A stretch of 55,769 nucleotides of DNA, taken from JAZRWQ01 sp045541395. Its GTDB lineage: Bacteria; Bacillota; Clostridia; Oscillospirales; UMGS1783. Shown here piece by piece: positions 32,057-40,164 of this stretch. Each line of letters opens with the position of its first letter. Position 1 is the stretch's first letter. Where the stretch lies: contig JAZQIZ010000012.1 in assembly GCA_045541395.1 (NCBI GenBank), forward strand, positions 1 through 55,769, given 5' to 3'. The notes under the pieces were generated by a model. It saw only the letters and a list, made by a program, of their open reading frames with translations, searched no databases and had not been told where the DNA came from. The position numbers and the translations under genes were made by a program.

Positions 32057-32493
32057 ACGAAGAGAAAAAAGAATTTAAGCCTCTTATAGTTGCTTTTTGC
32101 TGCAACTGGTGTAGCTATGCAGGCGCAGACCTTGCCGGTACAAGCCGTCTGAACTATCCTGCAAATGTTAAAATAGTAAGAGTTCCTTGCTCTTGCCGAG
32201 TAAATCCTCTGTTCATTCTGCGTGCATTCCAGCGCGGTGCTGACGGTGTTATCATCGCAGGTTGCCACCCCGGTGACTGCCATTATACTTCCGGTAACTA
32301 CTATGAAAGAAGAAGAATAACCCTTCTGTATTCTATGTTAGATTTCCTTGGTATCGAAAAAGGCAGAACAAGACTGGAATGGATCTCTGCTGCTGAAGGC
32401 GCAAAGTTTGCTGAAACAATGAACGATTTTGTTAAGACCATTACCGAGCTTGGCGAAAATAAGAAGTTGGAGGATCTGAGATGCAAGAAGTAA
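32047..32493 (+). CDS. flxD: MvhD/FlxD-like [2Fe-2S] subunit
   Basis: MvhD-type proteins link an electron-donating enzyme to HdrA. The 148-residue product has the conserved cysteines CCNWC (18-22), CSC (48-50) and GCHPGDCHY near 80, which bind a [2Fe-2S] cluster. No hydrogenase genes are present. Instead a pyridine-nucleotide oxidoreductase module follows, so the donor should be NAD(P)H rather than hydrogen, as in Desulfovibrio FlxABCD-HdrABC. It overlaps both hdrA and flxC. Confidence 0.9.
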   Translation: MQVNEEKKEFKPLIVAFCCNWCSYAGADLAGTSRLNYPANVKIVRVPCSCRVNPLFILRAFQRGADGVIIAGCHPGDCHYTSGNYYERRRITLLYSMLDFLGIEKGRTRLEWISAAEGAKFAETMNDFVKTITELGENKKLEDLRCKK

Positions 32494-33455
32494 TGATAAA
32501 AAGAGCTAAAGAGCTGCTTGCCGACGGAACTGTCAACAGAGTATTGGCATGGAAAAAAGGCGATACATTTTATGATGTAACCCCCGCCGTATTCGAAACT
32601 GAAGCCGAACTCAATGATATGGTTTACGGTTGCTTCTGCGGCAGCAACTTAAGCAAATACTTAGTAAAAGAAACTGCAAATGAAGGCAAGATCCTTGTTT
32701 TCTTAAAGCCCTGCGATACATACAGCTTTAATGAACTCGTTCTGGAACACAGAATTGTAAGAGAAAATGTTTATGCTGTTGGTATTGAGTGCAATGGCAA
32801 GGTTGATGCCGAATCCCTTCGCGCCGCAGGTGCTAAGGGCCTTATCTCCGCAGAGTGTGACGGTGAAAAGGTTACTGTTCAGACTCTCTATGGCGAAAAG
32901 GTATTTAATAAAGAAGACGTTCTTCTTGAAAAGTGCAAATCCTGCAAGGGCAGTAAGCATGTAGCTTTCGATGAGCTCCTTTGCTCCGAAGAAGCAGAAG
33001 AAGCTCGCGGCCCCAAGGAACGTTTTGAAATGGTTAAGAAGCTTGAAGCTATGAAGCCTGAAGAAAGATTTGAATTCTGGAGAAATGAACTTTCCAAGTG
33101 CATCCGTTGCAATGCCTGCAGAAACGTTTGTCCTGCTTGCACCTGCCGTACTTGCATTTTCGATAACGAAAAATCTCCCGTAGTTTCCAAGGCTAATGCA
33201 GATACCTTCGAAGAAAATATGTTCCATATTATCAGAGCATTCCACGTATGCGGCCGCTGCACAGACTGTGGCGAATGCACTCGTGTATGCCCTCAGGGTA
33301 TTCCCATTCATCTGCTTAACCGTAAGTTCATAAGCGATATTAATGAATTCTACGGCGAACATCAGGCAGGTGCGGATACTGAAACTCTTAGCCCTCTCAT
33401 CAGATATACAGTAGATGACTGTGAGCCAAGCATTGTTATGACAAGGGGTGAATAA
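32481..33455 (+). CDS. flxC: FlxC-like iron-sulfur subunit
   Basis: The 324-residue soluble protein has an N-terminal alpha/beta region and two clusters of cysteines: CIRCNACRNVCPACTCRTC near residue 206 and CGRCTDCGECTRVCP near residue 258, enough for two [4Fe-4S] clusters. Further cysteines (CFCG near 51, CDTY, CKSCKG near 152) could bind another. By position between the MvhD-like and FNR-like genes it is the FlxC equivalent, though the B/C labels are assigned from organisation and may be interchanged. ATG 32481 overlaps flxD by 13 bases. Confidence 0.78.
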   Translation: MQEVMIKRAKELLADGTVNRVLAWKKGDTFYDVTPAVFETEAELNDMVYGCFCGSNLSKYLVKETANEGKILVFLKPCDTYSFNELVLEHRIVRENVYAVGIECNGKVDAESLRAAGAKGLISAECDGEKVTVQTLYGEKVFNKEDVLLEKCKSCKGSKHVAFDELLCSEEAEEARGPKERFEMVKKLEAMKPEERFEFWRNELSKCIRCNACRNVCPACTCRTCIFDNEKSPVVSKANADTFEENMFHIIRAFHVCGRCTDCGECTRVCPQGIPIHLLNRKFISDINEFYGEHQAGADTETLSPLIRYTVDDCEPSIVMTRGE

Positions 33456-34481
33456 GTGATGAAGAAAATATCTATGTCTAAAATCACCGAACTGTTCGCA
33501 GCAATCAACGCTACCCAGTCGGTATATGCTCCTATAGAAAAGGCTAATCAGGTAAACTTTGCTAAGTGGGAAGACGGTGCTGCTGTTCGTTTAGATGAAC
33601 TGAAGACTGTTAAGTCCGCTAAGGATCTGTTCTTCCCCCAGGTTGAAGATATTGTTAAGTTTACAAGACATGAAAAGAATATTACCATCGCTCCCGCAGA
33701 AGGCTGCAACGAAAAGTTCGTTGTATTCGGTGTTCGCGGTTGCGATTGCAAGAGCTTTGACATCCTTGATTCTGTTTTCCTTGCTGATCCTGTAGATACC
33801 TATTATCAGGCAAGAAGAATAAACGGTACTGTAGTTACCTTAGCTTGCGGCGAACCTGAAGAATCCTGCTTCTGCAAGGTGTTCGGTGTAGATGCTGCTG
33901 CACCTAAGGGTGATGTTACTACCTGGATTGTAGGCGAAGACCTCCTCTGGGAAGCTAACACCGAAAAGGGCGAAGCTCTTACCGAAGCTGTTGCTTCTCT
34001 CCTTGAAGATGCTGATGCTGCTAAGGTTGAAGAAGCTAAGGCTGCTATAAAAGAGATCATTGAAAAGCTTCCATATTCCAACTTGAGCCTTGAAGGCTTC
34101 AACGGCGAAGCTATGATGGAAAAATTCAATTCTGAAAAGTGGGCTGAACTTTCCGAATCTTGTATCGCTTGCGGTACCTGCACCTTCGTATGCCCCACTT
34201 GCCAGTGCTATGATGTAAGAGATTACGATAACGGCCACGGCATTCAGAGATTCAGATGTTGGGACTCTTGCATGCGCTCTGACTTTACTCTTATGGCACA
34301 CGGTAATAACCGTAACAGCCAGCTTGAGAGATTCAGACAGAGATTTATGCATAAGCTTATTTACTTCCCCGCAAATAACAACGGTGAATATTCCTGCGTA
34401 GGTTGCGGCAGATGCGTAAATAAGTGCCCCATCTCTATGAATATCATTAAGGTAATTAAAGCTTTGGGAGGAGAAAACTAA
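33456..34481 (+). CDS. flxB: FlxB-like 4Fe-4S protein (HydB/AsrA family)
   Basis: The 341-residue protein resembles sulfhydrogenase beta and anaerobic sulfite reductase A subunits: an N-terminal alpha/beta region with GVRGCDCKSFDILD near residue 92 and FCKVFG, and C-terminal ferredoxin motifs CIACGTCTFVCPTCQC near 231 and CVGCGRCVNKCP near 316. In that family the protein passes electrons from an FNR-like partner, here the next gene. GTG 33456 or ATG 33459 are both possible starts immediately after the flxC stop. Its last codon overlaps flxA. Confidence 0.82.
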   Translation: MMKKISMSKITELFAAINATQSVYAPIEKANQVNFAKWEDGAAVRLDELKTVKSAKDLFFPQVEDIVKFTRHEKNITIAPAEGCNEKFVVFGVRGCDCKSFDILDSVFLADPVDTYYQARRINGTVVTLACGEPEESCFCKVFGVDAAAPKGDVTTWIVGEDLLWEANTEKGEALTEAVASLLEDADAAKVEEAKAAIKEIIEKLPYSNLSLEGFNGEAMMEKFNSEKWAELSESCIACGTCTFVCPTCQCYDVRDYDNGHGIQRFRCWDSCMRSDFTLMAHGNNRNSQLERFRQRFMHKLIYFPANNNGEYSCVGCGRCVNKCPISMNIIKVIKALGGEN

Positions 34482-35344
34482 TGTGTACTTGCAATTGCCA
34501 TGAACATGGCCATAATCATGAATGTGATACACTCGTTCCGAAGTTGGGCGTTGTAACCGACATCAGAATAGATACTCCCGATGTTAAAACATTCAGAGTA
34601 AATGCGCTTGAAGGCGGCAAGGTTTTTGAACATATGCCCGGCCAGTGCGCAATGGTATCCATTCCCGGCGTAGGCGAAGGTATGTTCTCCATTACCTCTT
34701 CTCCTACAAATAAAGAATTTATGGAATTCAGCATCAAAAAGTGCGGTAAGCTTACCGATTGGCTCCATGCTATGGAAGTTGGCCAGCAGGTTGCTATCCG
34801 TGGCCCTTATGGTACTGCATTCCCCGTAGAAACTGAACTTAAGGGCAAGGACCTCCTCTTCGTTGCAGGAGGTATCGGTATTGCTCCTCTGCGCTCCGTT
34901 ATTAACTACGTAAGAGATAACAGAGATAACTACGGTAAGGTAGATATTCTCTACGGTGCTCGTTCTATGGATGACCTTGTTGATATCAAGGAAATGCAGG
35001 AAGAATGGGTTAATGATCCCGGCGTAGATGTTTACCTTACTATCGACCGTGAACAGGAAGGTTGGGATGGCCACGTAGGCTTTGTTCCCAGCTACTTAAA
35101 GGAACTGAACTTCGATAAGAATAAGACAGTTTTAGTATGCGGACCTCCTATCATGATCAAGTTTGTTGTTCAGGCGCTTGAAGAAATGGGCTACAGCAAA
35201 ACTCAGTGCTATACAACAATGGAATTAAAGATGAAATGCGGCATCGGTAAATGCGGCCGTTGCAACATTGGTTCTAAGTACGTTTGTAAAGACGGTCCTG
35301 TTTTCCGTGTGGATGAACTGGACGAATTACCGGACGAATATTAA
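34481..35344 (+). CDS. flxA: FlxA-like FAD/NAD(P)H oxidoreductase (AsrB/HydG family)
   Basis: This is the probable entry point for NAD(P)H electrons. The 287-residue protein has a flavin-binding barrel with GQCAMVSIPG and FSITSSP, an NAD(P) fold with VAGGIGIAPLRSV near residue 127 and CGPPIMIKFV near 224, and a C-terminal [2Fe-2S] site KCGIGKCGRCNIGSKYVC near 249-266. The N-terminus, MCTCNCHEHGHNHECD, is an unusual Cys/His-rich tail ahead of the normal fold. It starts four bases inside flxB. NADH versus NADPH preference cannot be settled by eye. Confidence 0.9.
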   Translation: MCTCNCHEHGHNHECDTLVPKLGVVTDIRIDTPDVKTFRVNALEGGKVFEHMPGQCAMVSIPGVGEGMFSITSSPTNKEFMEFSIKKCGKLTDWLHAMEVGQQVAIRGPYGTAFPVETELKGKDLLFVAGGIGIAPLRSVINYVRDNRDNYGKVDILYGARSMDDLVDIKEMQEEWVNDPGVDVYLTIDREQEGWDGHVGFVPSYLKELNFDKNKTVLVCGPPIMIKFVVQALEEMGYSKTQCYTTMELKMKCGIGKCGRCNIGSKYVCKDGPVFRVDELDELPDEY

Positions 35345-35360
35345 TAGGGAATAGGAAGGC

Positions 35361-36041
35361 ATGAATATGGAAAAGACAGTAAATGTATTTTTAATGGGCA
35401 AAAAATATGCAGTGCCCGAAAGTCTTACAATCATGGGTGCATGGGAATATGCCGGCTATCAGTTAGTACGTGGTTGCGGTTGCAGAAACGGTTTCTGCGG
35501 TGCTTGCGCTACTATCTACAGAATAGCAGGTGACCGTGAACTCAAAGTAGCTCTTGCTTGCTCTACCAAGGTAGAAGAGGGTATGTACGTTGCAACTCTG
35601 CCCTTCTTCCCCTTAATTAAGCAGACCTACAATATCGAAGAAATCAGACCCACCGAAACAATTATGATGCAGCTCTATCCTGAGATCTACTCCTGCATCG
35701 GCTGCAACTCCTGCACCAAGGCTTGTACTCAGGAACTCAACGTTATGCAGTATATCGCTCACGCTCAGAGAGCTGAATATGCTAAGTGCGCAGACATTTC
35801 CTTTGACTGCGTAATGTGCGGTTGCTGCTCCTCCAGATGCCCCGCAGGTATCTCTCATCCTCAGGTTGCTATCCTTGCAAGAAGACTTAACGGTAAGTAT
35901 ATTGCTCCCGAATCCAAGCACCTTACCAAGAGAGTTGAAGAAATCCTTGCAGGTATGTATACCCAGCCTCTTGATGAATTCGCAGCTAAGCCTGTTGAAG
36001 AACTCAAAGAGCTTTACAACAACAGAGATTTTGAGAAATAA
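35361..36041 (+). CDS. frdB: Fumarate-reductase-like iron-sulfur subunit
   Basis: The 226-residue protein has the FrdB/SdhB order: an N-terminal [2Fe-2S] domain (CGCRNGFCGAC near residue 39, last Cys near 67) then a helical domain with CIGCNSCTKACTQ near 112 and CVMCGCCSSRCPAG near 150. Both of the latter have four cysteines, suggesting two [4Fe-4S] clusters rather than the usual one plus a [3Fe-4S]. It lacks the C-terminal CCG domains of methanogen TfrB; these are encoded separately as hdrB. No membrane-anchor gene follows, so the pair is soluble. A GGAAGG site precedes ATG 35361. Confidence 0.88.
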   Translation: MNMEKTVNVFLMGKKYAVPESLTIMGAWEYAGYQLVRGCGCRNGFCGACATIYRIAGDRELKVALACSTKVEEGMYVATLPFFPLIKQTYNIEEIRPTETIMMQLYPEIYSCIGCNSCTKACTQELNVMQYIAHAQRAEYAKCADISFDCVMCGCCSSRCPAGISHPQVAILARRLNGKYIAPESKHLTKRVEEILAGMYTQPLDEFAAKPVEELKELYNNRDFEK

Positions 36042-36055
36042 GGAGGAAAATGAGC

Positions 36056-37672
36056 ATGTTAACACCCGAAATGATCGCTTCCCAGAAGCTGGTTGAAGCA
36101 TCCAGAAAAGACCGTATCGGCGCAGATCTCAGAAGAATGACTGCCGATGAAAAAGATTCTTTGCTTGCTCAGTTCCACCCCGATTACCGTACTGAAGCTT
36201 TCGAAGAACTTAAAATGGGCCCCAATAAGGGCGAAAAGGCTCCTCACGAACTGGCTGATATGCTCCAGGCTAACAGCCGTTTAGCAGGTATGAACGTTGA
36301 TCTTTCCAAGATTGACTATGACGTTGACGTTCTCGTTATCGGCGGCGGAGGCTCCGGTTCTTCCGCAGCTATCGAAGCTCACGAAGCAGGCGCTAACGTT
36401 ATGATCGTTACTAAGCTCCGTATAGGTGACGCTAACAGTATGATGGCTGAAGGCGGTATCCAGGCTGCTGATAAGGAAAATGACTCTCCTATGCAGCATT
36501 ACCTTGATGCTTTCGGCGGCGGCCACTTCATGAACCAGCCTGACCTTCTTAAGAAGCTGGTTACCGATGGCCCTGTTTGCGTTAAGTGGCTTAACGACCT
36601 TGGCGTAATGTTCGACAAGGAAGAAGACGGCACTATGTTCACCACCCACGGTGGCGGTACCTCCAGAAAGAGAATGCACGCTGCACGTGACTATTCCGGC
36701 GCTGATATTATGAGAACTCTCCGTGACGAAGTTCTTAACCGCGGTATCCCTGTAGTTGACTTCACTGCAGCTATTGAAATTATTAAGGATACTGAAGGCA
36801 AGGCAGCAGGTGCTGTTCTGCTTAATATGGAAACTAAGGAACTTAAGATTGCAAGAGCTAAGTGCGTTGTTATCGCTACCGGCGGTGCAGGCCGTATGCA
36901 TTATCAGAACTTCCCCACTTCCAACCATTACGGTGCTACTGCTGACGGTCTCGTTCTTGCATACCGTGCAGGCGCAAGACTTCTCTATCAGTACACCCTC
37001 CAGTATCACCCCACAGGTGCTGCATTCCCCTCTCAGATCCTTGGTGCGCTCGTAACCGAAAAGGTTCGTTCTTTAGGCGCTCAGCTTATCAACGTTAAGG
37101 GCGAAGCATTTATGTATCCTCTCGAAACCAGAGACGTTACTGCTGCTTCTATCATCAGAGAATGCGATCCTGAAGGCAGAAATAACGGTGTGCCCATTCC
37201 CGGCGGTCAGTTAGGCCTCTGGCTTGATACTCCTATGATCGATCAGATCTATGGTGAAGGCACTATTGAAACCCGTCTCCCTGCTATGCTCAGAATGTTC
37301 ATTAAGTATGGCATCGATATGAGAAAGCAGCCTATCCTTATTTACCCCACTCTCCATTATCAGAACGGCGGTATCAAGGTTAACGCTCAGGGTATGTCTG
37401 ACGTTGAAAACCTCTATGTTGCAGGCGAAGCTATCGGCGGTGTTCACGGTACTAACAGACTTATGGGTAACTCTCTGCTTGACATCATCGTATTCGGCAG
37501 AAACGCAGGCCAGCAGGCAGGCGCTAAGTGCAAGACCGTTGAAGTTAAGGAACTTACCCTTGCACATGTTGATGCATTCCAGAAGGAACTTGCTGAAGCA
37601 GGTATCGTAACCGATCTTGTATCTCCTAAGCTCCTCCCCAATTACACTCATACTGAGAATCCCACTCTGTAA
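36056..37672 (+). CDS. frdA: Fumarate-reductase-like flavoprotein subunit
   Basis: The 538-residue FAD protein has the Rossmann motif VLVIGGGGSGSSAAIEA near residue 94, the AEGGIQAA and HGGGTSRKRMHAARD active-site regions (the place of the FAD-binding and substrate His/Arg residues), QYHPTG, the capping-domain TEKVRSLGA and R-containing TRDVTAA, LHYQNGGI and GTNRLMGNSLLDIIVFGR. About 90 residues precede the FAD motif, unlike canonical FrdA or NadB. L-aspartate oxidase is an alternative, but no nadA or nadC is nearby while fumC and frdB are. ATG 36056 is nine bases from AGGAGG, better than ATG 36050. Confidence 0.87.
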   Translation: MLTPEMIASQKLVEASRKDRIGADLRRMTADEKDSLLAQFHPDYRTEAFEELKMGPNKGEKAPHELADMLQANSRLAGMNVDLSKIDYDVDVLVIGGGGSGSSAAIEAHEAGANVMIVTKLRIGDANSMMAEGGIQAADKENDSPMQHYLDAFGGGHFMNQPDLLKKLVTDGPVCVKWLNDLGVMFDKEEDGTMFTTHGGGTSRKRMHAARDYSGADIMRTLRDEVLNRGIPVVDFTAAIEIIKDTEGKAAGAVLLNMETKELKIARAKCVVIATGGAGRMHYQNFPTSNHYGATADGLVLAYRAGARLLYQYTLQYHPTGAAFPSQILGALVTEKVRSLGAQLINVKGEAFMYPLETRDVTAASIIRECDPEGRNNGVPIPGGQLGLWLDTPMIDQIYGEGTIETRLPAMLRMFIKYGIDMRKQPILIYPTLHYQNGGIKVNAQGMSDVENLYVAGEAIGGVHGTNRLMGNSLLDIIVFGRNAGQQAGAKCKTVEVKELTLAHVDAFQKELAEAGIVTDLVSPKLLPNYTHTENPTL

Positions 37673-37698
37673 TAGGTATACGGAGGATGCATTAAGAT

Positions 37699-39045
37699 AT
37701 GAAGAAAAAGACAGTTGGTATTATTATTGCACTTATTATTGTTGCACTTTTAGGTGTATGGTGCGCTGTAAGTGCTAACGGTGTAACCGATACCTTTAAT
37801 TTTAACAAAACTTTTGTAACCTTTACCCTTGTATTTGTTATCGTTGCCCTGGGCTATTTGCTCGGCGGCATCGATATCAAGGGTGTTTCCCTGGGTACTG
37901 CAGGTGTATTCCTTGTAGCTATCTTGGTAGGTTGGCTCTGCACCTTAGATTTTGCGGATGTTCCTCTTTTAGGTGCATTCCACGTTGAAGGTGAAGCAGA
38001 TGCCCTTGTTACCACCTTTAAATCCACTATCCAGAACATCGGCCTTGTTCTTTTCGTTGGCGCAGTTGGCTTTATTGCCGGTCCTAACTTCTTTAAGGAT
38101 CTTGCCAAGAACTTCAAGACTTACATTGTTCTCGGTGTAGTTATCATTCTTTCCGGTACTCTTGTTGCAGTTATCTGCACTCTCCTTACTCCCGAATACG
38201 GTCCTGAATTCTGGTCCGGCGTTATTTCCGGTGCCCTTACTTCAACACCGGGCTTCTCGGCTGCAAAGGATGCTGTTGCTGAAGCTGCAAATGCAAGCGA
38301 CCTTGAAGCTCTTATCACCTTAGGTCATGCTATTGCATATCCCTTCGGTGTTATCGGCGTTGTTCTCTTTGTACAGGTTCTTCCTAAGCTTATGAAGGCA
38401 GATATGAACAAAGAAAGAGAACTTCTTAAGCAGGATCAGAATGAAGAGAGAAAGCTGCCTGCAAACCTCTTTAAGTGTGAAGAGCTTGGTCTTATGCCTT
38501 TCGGTCTTGCAGTTATCTGCGGTCTTATTTTAGGCTCTATTACCATTCCTCTTTCTGCTGCAGGTTATGACGGTCCTTGCTTCAGCCTTGGTACTACCGG
38601 CGGCGTACTTATTATGTGCCTCGTATTCGGCCACTTCGGCAAAATTGGCAAGCTTTCCTTGGAGATCCCTGCTGAAACCCTTAAGGTTCTCAGAGAGTTC
38701 GGTCTTATGCTGTTCCTTTTAGGCGCAGGCTTCCACGGCGGTGTTTCTCTCGTTGAACAGGTTAGCCAGTTCGGCGGCGCTATCGTAGCTTGGGGCTTTA
38801 TCGGCGGCGCCCTTATGACCATAGTTCCTATGATCTGCGGTCTGCTGCTTGCTAAGTACCTTATGAAGCTGCCTCTGCTTAACTCCCTCGGTTCCATTAC
38901 CGGCGGTATGACTTCTACCCCTGCTTTAGGCGCGCTCATCAGATCTGCTAAGACTGACGACGTTGCAGGTGCTTATGCATCTACATATCCTATCGCTCTG
39001 GTACTTATCGTTCTTGCTTGCCAGTTAATGATTACCTTAATGTAA
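37699..39045 (+). CDS. AspT/YidE-type membrane antiporter, putative succinate exporter
   Basis: The 448-residue protein has two homologous halves of about five membrane helices each, and each contains the family signature: GALTSTPGFSAA near residue 180 and GGMTSTPALGAL near residue 412. A charged cytoplasmic loop (about 235-255) joins them. This is the aspartate:alanine exchanger family, which includes SucE-type succinate exporters of corynebacteria. As the last gene of the fumarate reductase operon, 27 bases after frdA, it most plausibly exports succinate or exchanges it for another dicarboxylate. Unlike many AspT proteins it has no obvious RCK domains in the loop. Confidence 0.82.
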   Translation: MKKKTVGIIIALIIVALLGVWCAVSANGVTDTFNFNKTFVTFTLVFVIVALGYLLGGIDIKGVSLGTAGVFLVAILVGWLCTLDFADVPLLGAFHVEGEADALVTTFKSTIQNIGLVLFVGAVGFIAGPNFFKDLAKNFKTYIVLGVVIILSGTLVAVICTLLTPEYGPEFWSGVISGALTSTPGFSAAKDAVAEAANASDLEALITLGHAIAYPFGVIGVVLFVQVLPKLMKADMNKERELLKQDQNEERKLPANLFKCEELGLMPFGLAVICGLILGSITIPLSAAGYDGPCFSLGTTGGVLIMCLVFGHFGKIGKLSLEIPAETLKVLREFGLMLFLLGAGFHGGVSLVEQVSQFGGAIVAWGFIGGALMTIVPMICGLLLAKYLMKLPLLNSLGSITGGMTSTPALGALIRSAKTDDVAGAYASTYPIALVLIVLACQLMITLM

Positions 39046-39053
39046 TTTAAAAT

Positions 39054-39083
39054 AAATACCGAAGGCTTTTGCCTTCGGTATTT
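39054..39083 (+). terminator. Terminator of the hdr-flx-frd operon
   Basis: AAATACCGAAGGC and its complement with a TTTT loop form a 13-bp hairpin followed by TTC, ten bases after the transporter stop. It also lies directly before the GNAT gene. Confidence 0.88.
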
Positions 39084-39098
39084 TTCTAAGGAGACAGT

Positions 39099-39584
39099 AT
39101 GAATATCAGAAAAGCAGAATTAAAAGATATTGACCGCGCTATGGAGCTTTTTGATATAGGCAGAAATTATATGCGCAGCAACGGCAATGAAAATCAATGG
39201 GTAAACGGCTATCCTCAAAGAGAACTTATAGAAAACGATATAATTAATGGCTATCTATATGCTTGCGATTATGAGGGGGAAACGGAGGCTGTATTTGCTA
39301 TGATCTTCGGGGAAGACCCTACGTATAATTATATTGAAGGGGCCTGGCTTAATAATGAGCCCTATGCGGCTATTCACCGTGTTGCTTCGTCGGGGAAGGT
39401 AAGGGGAATAGTAAAATCAATTACGGATTTTGCTGCTTTTCATTTTACCAATCTTCGCGGAGATACCCATGCCGATAATATTACTATGCAAAACGCTTTC
39501 GAAAAAGCAGGCTATAAAAAATGCGGTGTTATTTACCTTGAAAACGGCGCTCCGCGTATTGCCTATCATAAATGTACAAAATAA
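39099..39584 (+). CDS. GNAT-family N-acetyltransferase
   Basis: The 161-residue protein starts MNIRKAELKDIDRAMELFDIGRNYM, a typical GNAT N-terminal strand-helix. It ends with the region around NITMQNAFEKAGYKKCGVIY, which resembles the acetyl-CoA-binding end of the fold. The central region is divergent and the acetyl-CoA loop is not sharply conserved. AAGGAG precedes the ATG. The substrate is unknown. It sits between two terminators and has no clear promoter of its own, so it may rely on read-through from the frd operon. Confidence 0.75.
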   Translation: MNIRKAELKDIDRAMELFDIGRNYMRSNGNENQWVNGYPQRELIENDIINGYLYACDYEGETEAVFAMIFGEDPTYNYIEGAWLNNEPYAAIHRVASSGKVRGIVKSITDFAAFHFTNLRGDTHADNITMQNAFEKAGYKKCGVIYLENGAPRIAYHKCTK

Positions 39585-39613
39585 AAAAACTCTGCTTAAA
39601 ACAGAGTTTTTTA
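39583..39613. terminator. Bidirectional terminator
   Basis: AAAACTCTG and CAGAGTTTT form a hairpin with a seven-base loop and long A and T runs between the convergent GNAT and DUF523 genes. Confidence 0.85.
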
Positions 39614-39615
39614 TT

Positions 39616-40050
39616 TTATAGTGGGAGCTTGTCCAGTTCTTCTTCGGTAAATACTTCAATGCCGTTATCTAAAAAAAGCTGGGCGGTTACACCGTTTCCG
39701 GGAATTTTCTTGCCTGTGAACGTGCCGTCATAAATAAGCCCTTTGCCGCAGGAGGGGCTTTTTGCTTTAAGAATGGCAAAGTCCGCCCCAAAGGTTTCTG
39801 CAAGATACAGGGCTGATTTTGCCCCTTTTGTATACTGTTCGGTAACATCGGTGCCGTTATTCATAATAACTTTTCCATTTACTATCTCAGAAGGGTTGCG
39901 GGGAGTTGTTAAACCGCCCATCTGCTCAGGGCAAACCGGAATAATACTATGTTCCTTGCCTAAATCAATAATTTCTTTACATGCGCATCCGTCACCTTTA
40001 TATCTGCATTCACAACCAAGTAAACAGCTGCTTACAATAATTTTAGCCAT
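39616..40050 (-). CDS. DUF523 family protein
   Basis: The 144-residue protein shows the DUF523 pattern: IVSSCLLGCECRYKG at the N-terminus, VCPEQMGGLTTPRNPSEI near residue 40, and LKAKSPSCGKGLIYDGTFTGKKIPGNGVTAQLF near residue 95. The many conserved cysteines suggest metal or cluster binding, but the family has no established activity. It is cytoplasmic and apparently monocistronic, with AGAGAGGT before the ATG. Confidence 0.88.
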   Translation of the reverse strand: MAKIIVSSCLLGCECRYKGDGCACKEIIDLGKEHSIIPVCPEQMGGLTTPRNPSEIVNGKVIMNNGTDVTEQYTKGAKSALYLAETFGADFAILKAKSPSCGKGLIYDGTFTGKKIPGNGVTAQLFLDNGIEVFTEEELDKLPL

Positions 40051-40108
40051 AATATGTACCTCTCTTTTTTTTAAAGTTTATCATATAAATAAATAGGTGT
40101 CAACATTG

Positions 40109-40137
40109 TTGAAAAATGAAAGAAAATATGTTAATAT
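40109..40137 (+). promoter_or_regulatory. upp promoter
   Basis: TTGAAA (40109-40114) and TAATAT (40132-40137) are separated by 17 bases with TATG just before the -10, 27 bases before the upp start. Confidence 0.65.
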
Positions 40138-40164
40138 AATAAAAAATACGTAGAGGTGTTTGTT

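Noticed and set aside
36281..37009. Long antisense frame (242 codons) opposite frdA, and similar ones opposite fumC and the hdr genes
   Set aside because: They arise from the biased codon use of highly expressed genes on the other strand and lack ribosome binding sites and family resemblance.
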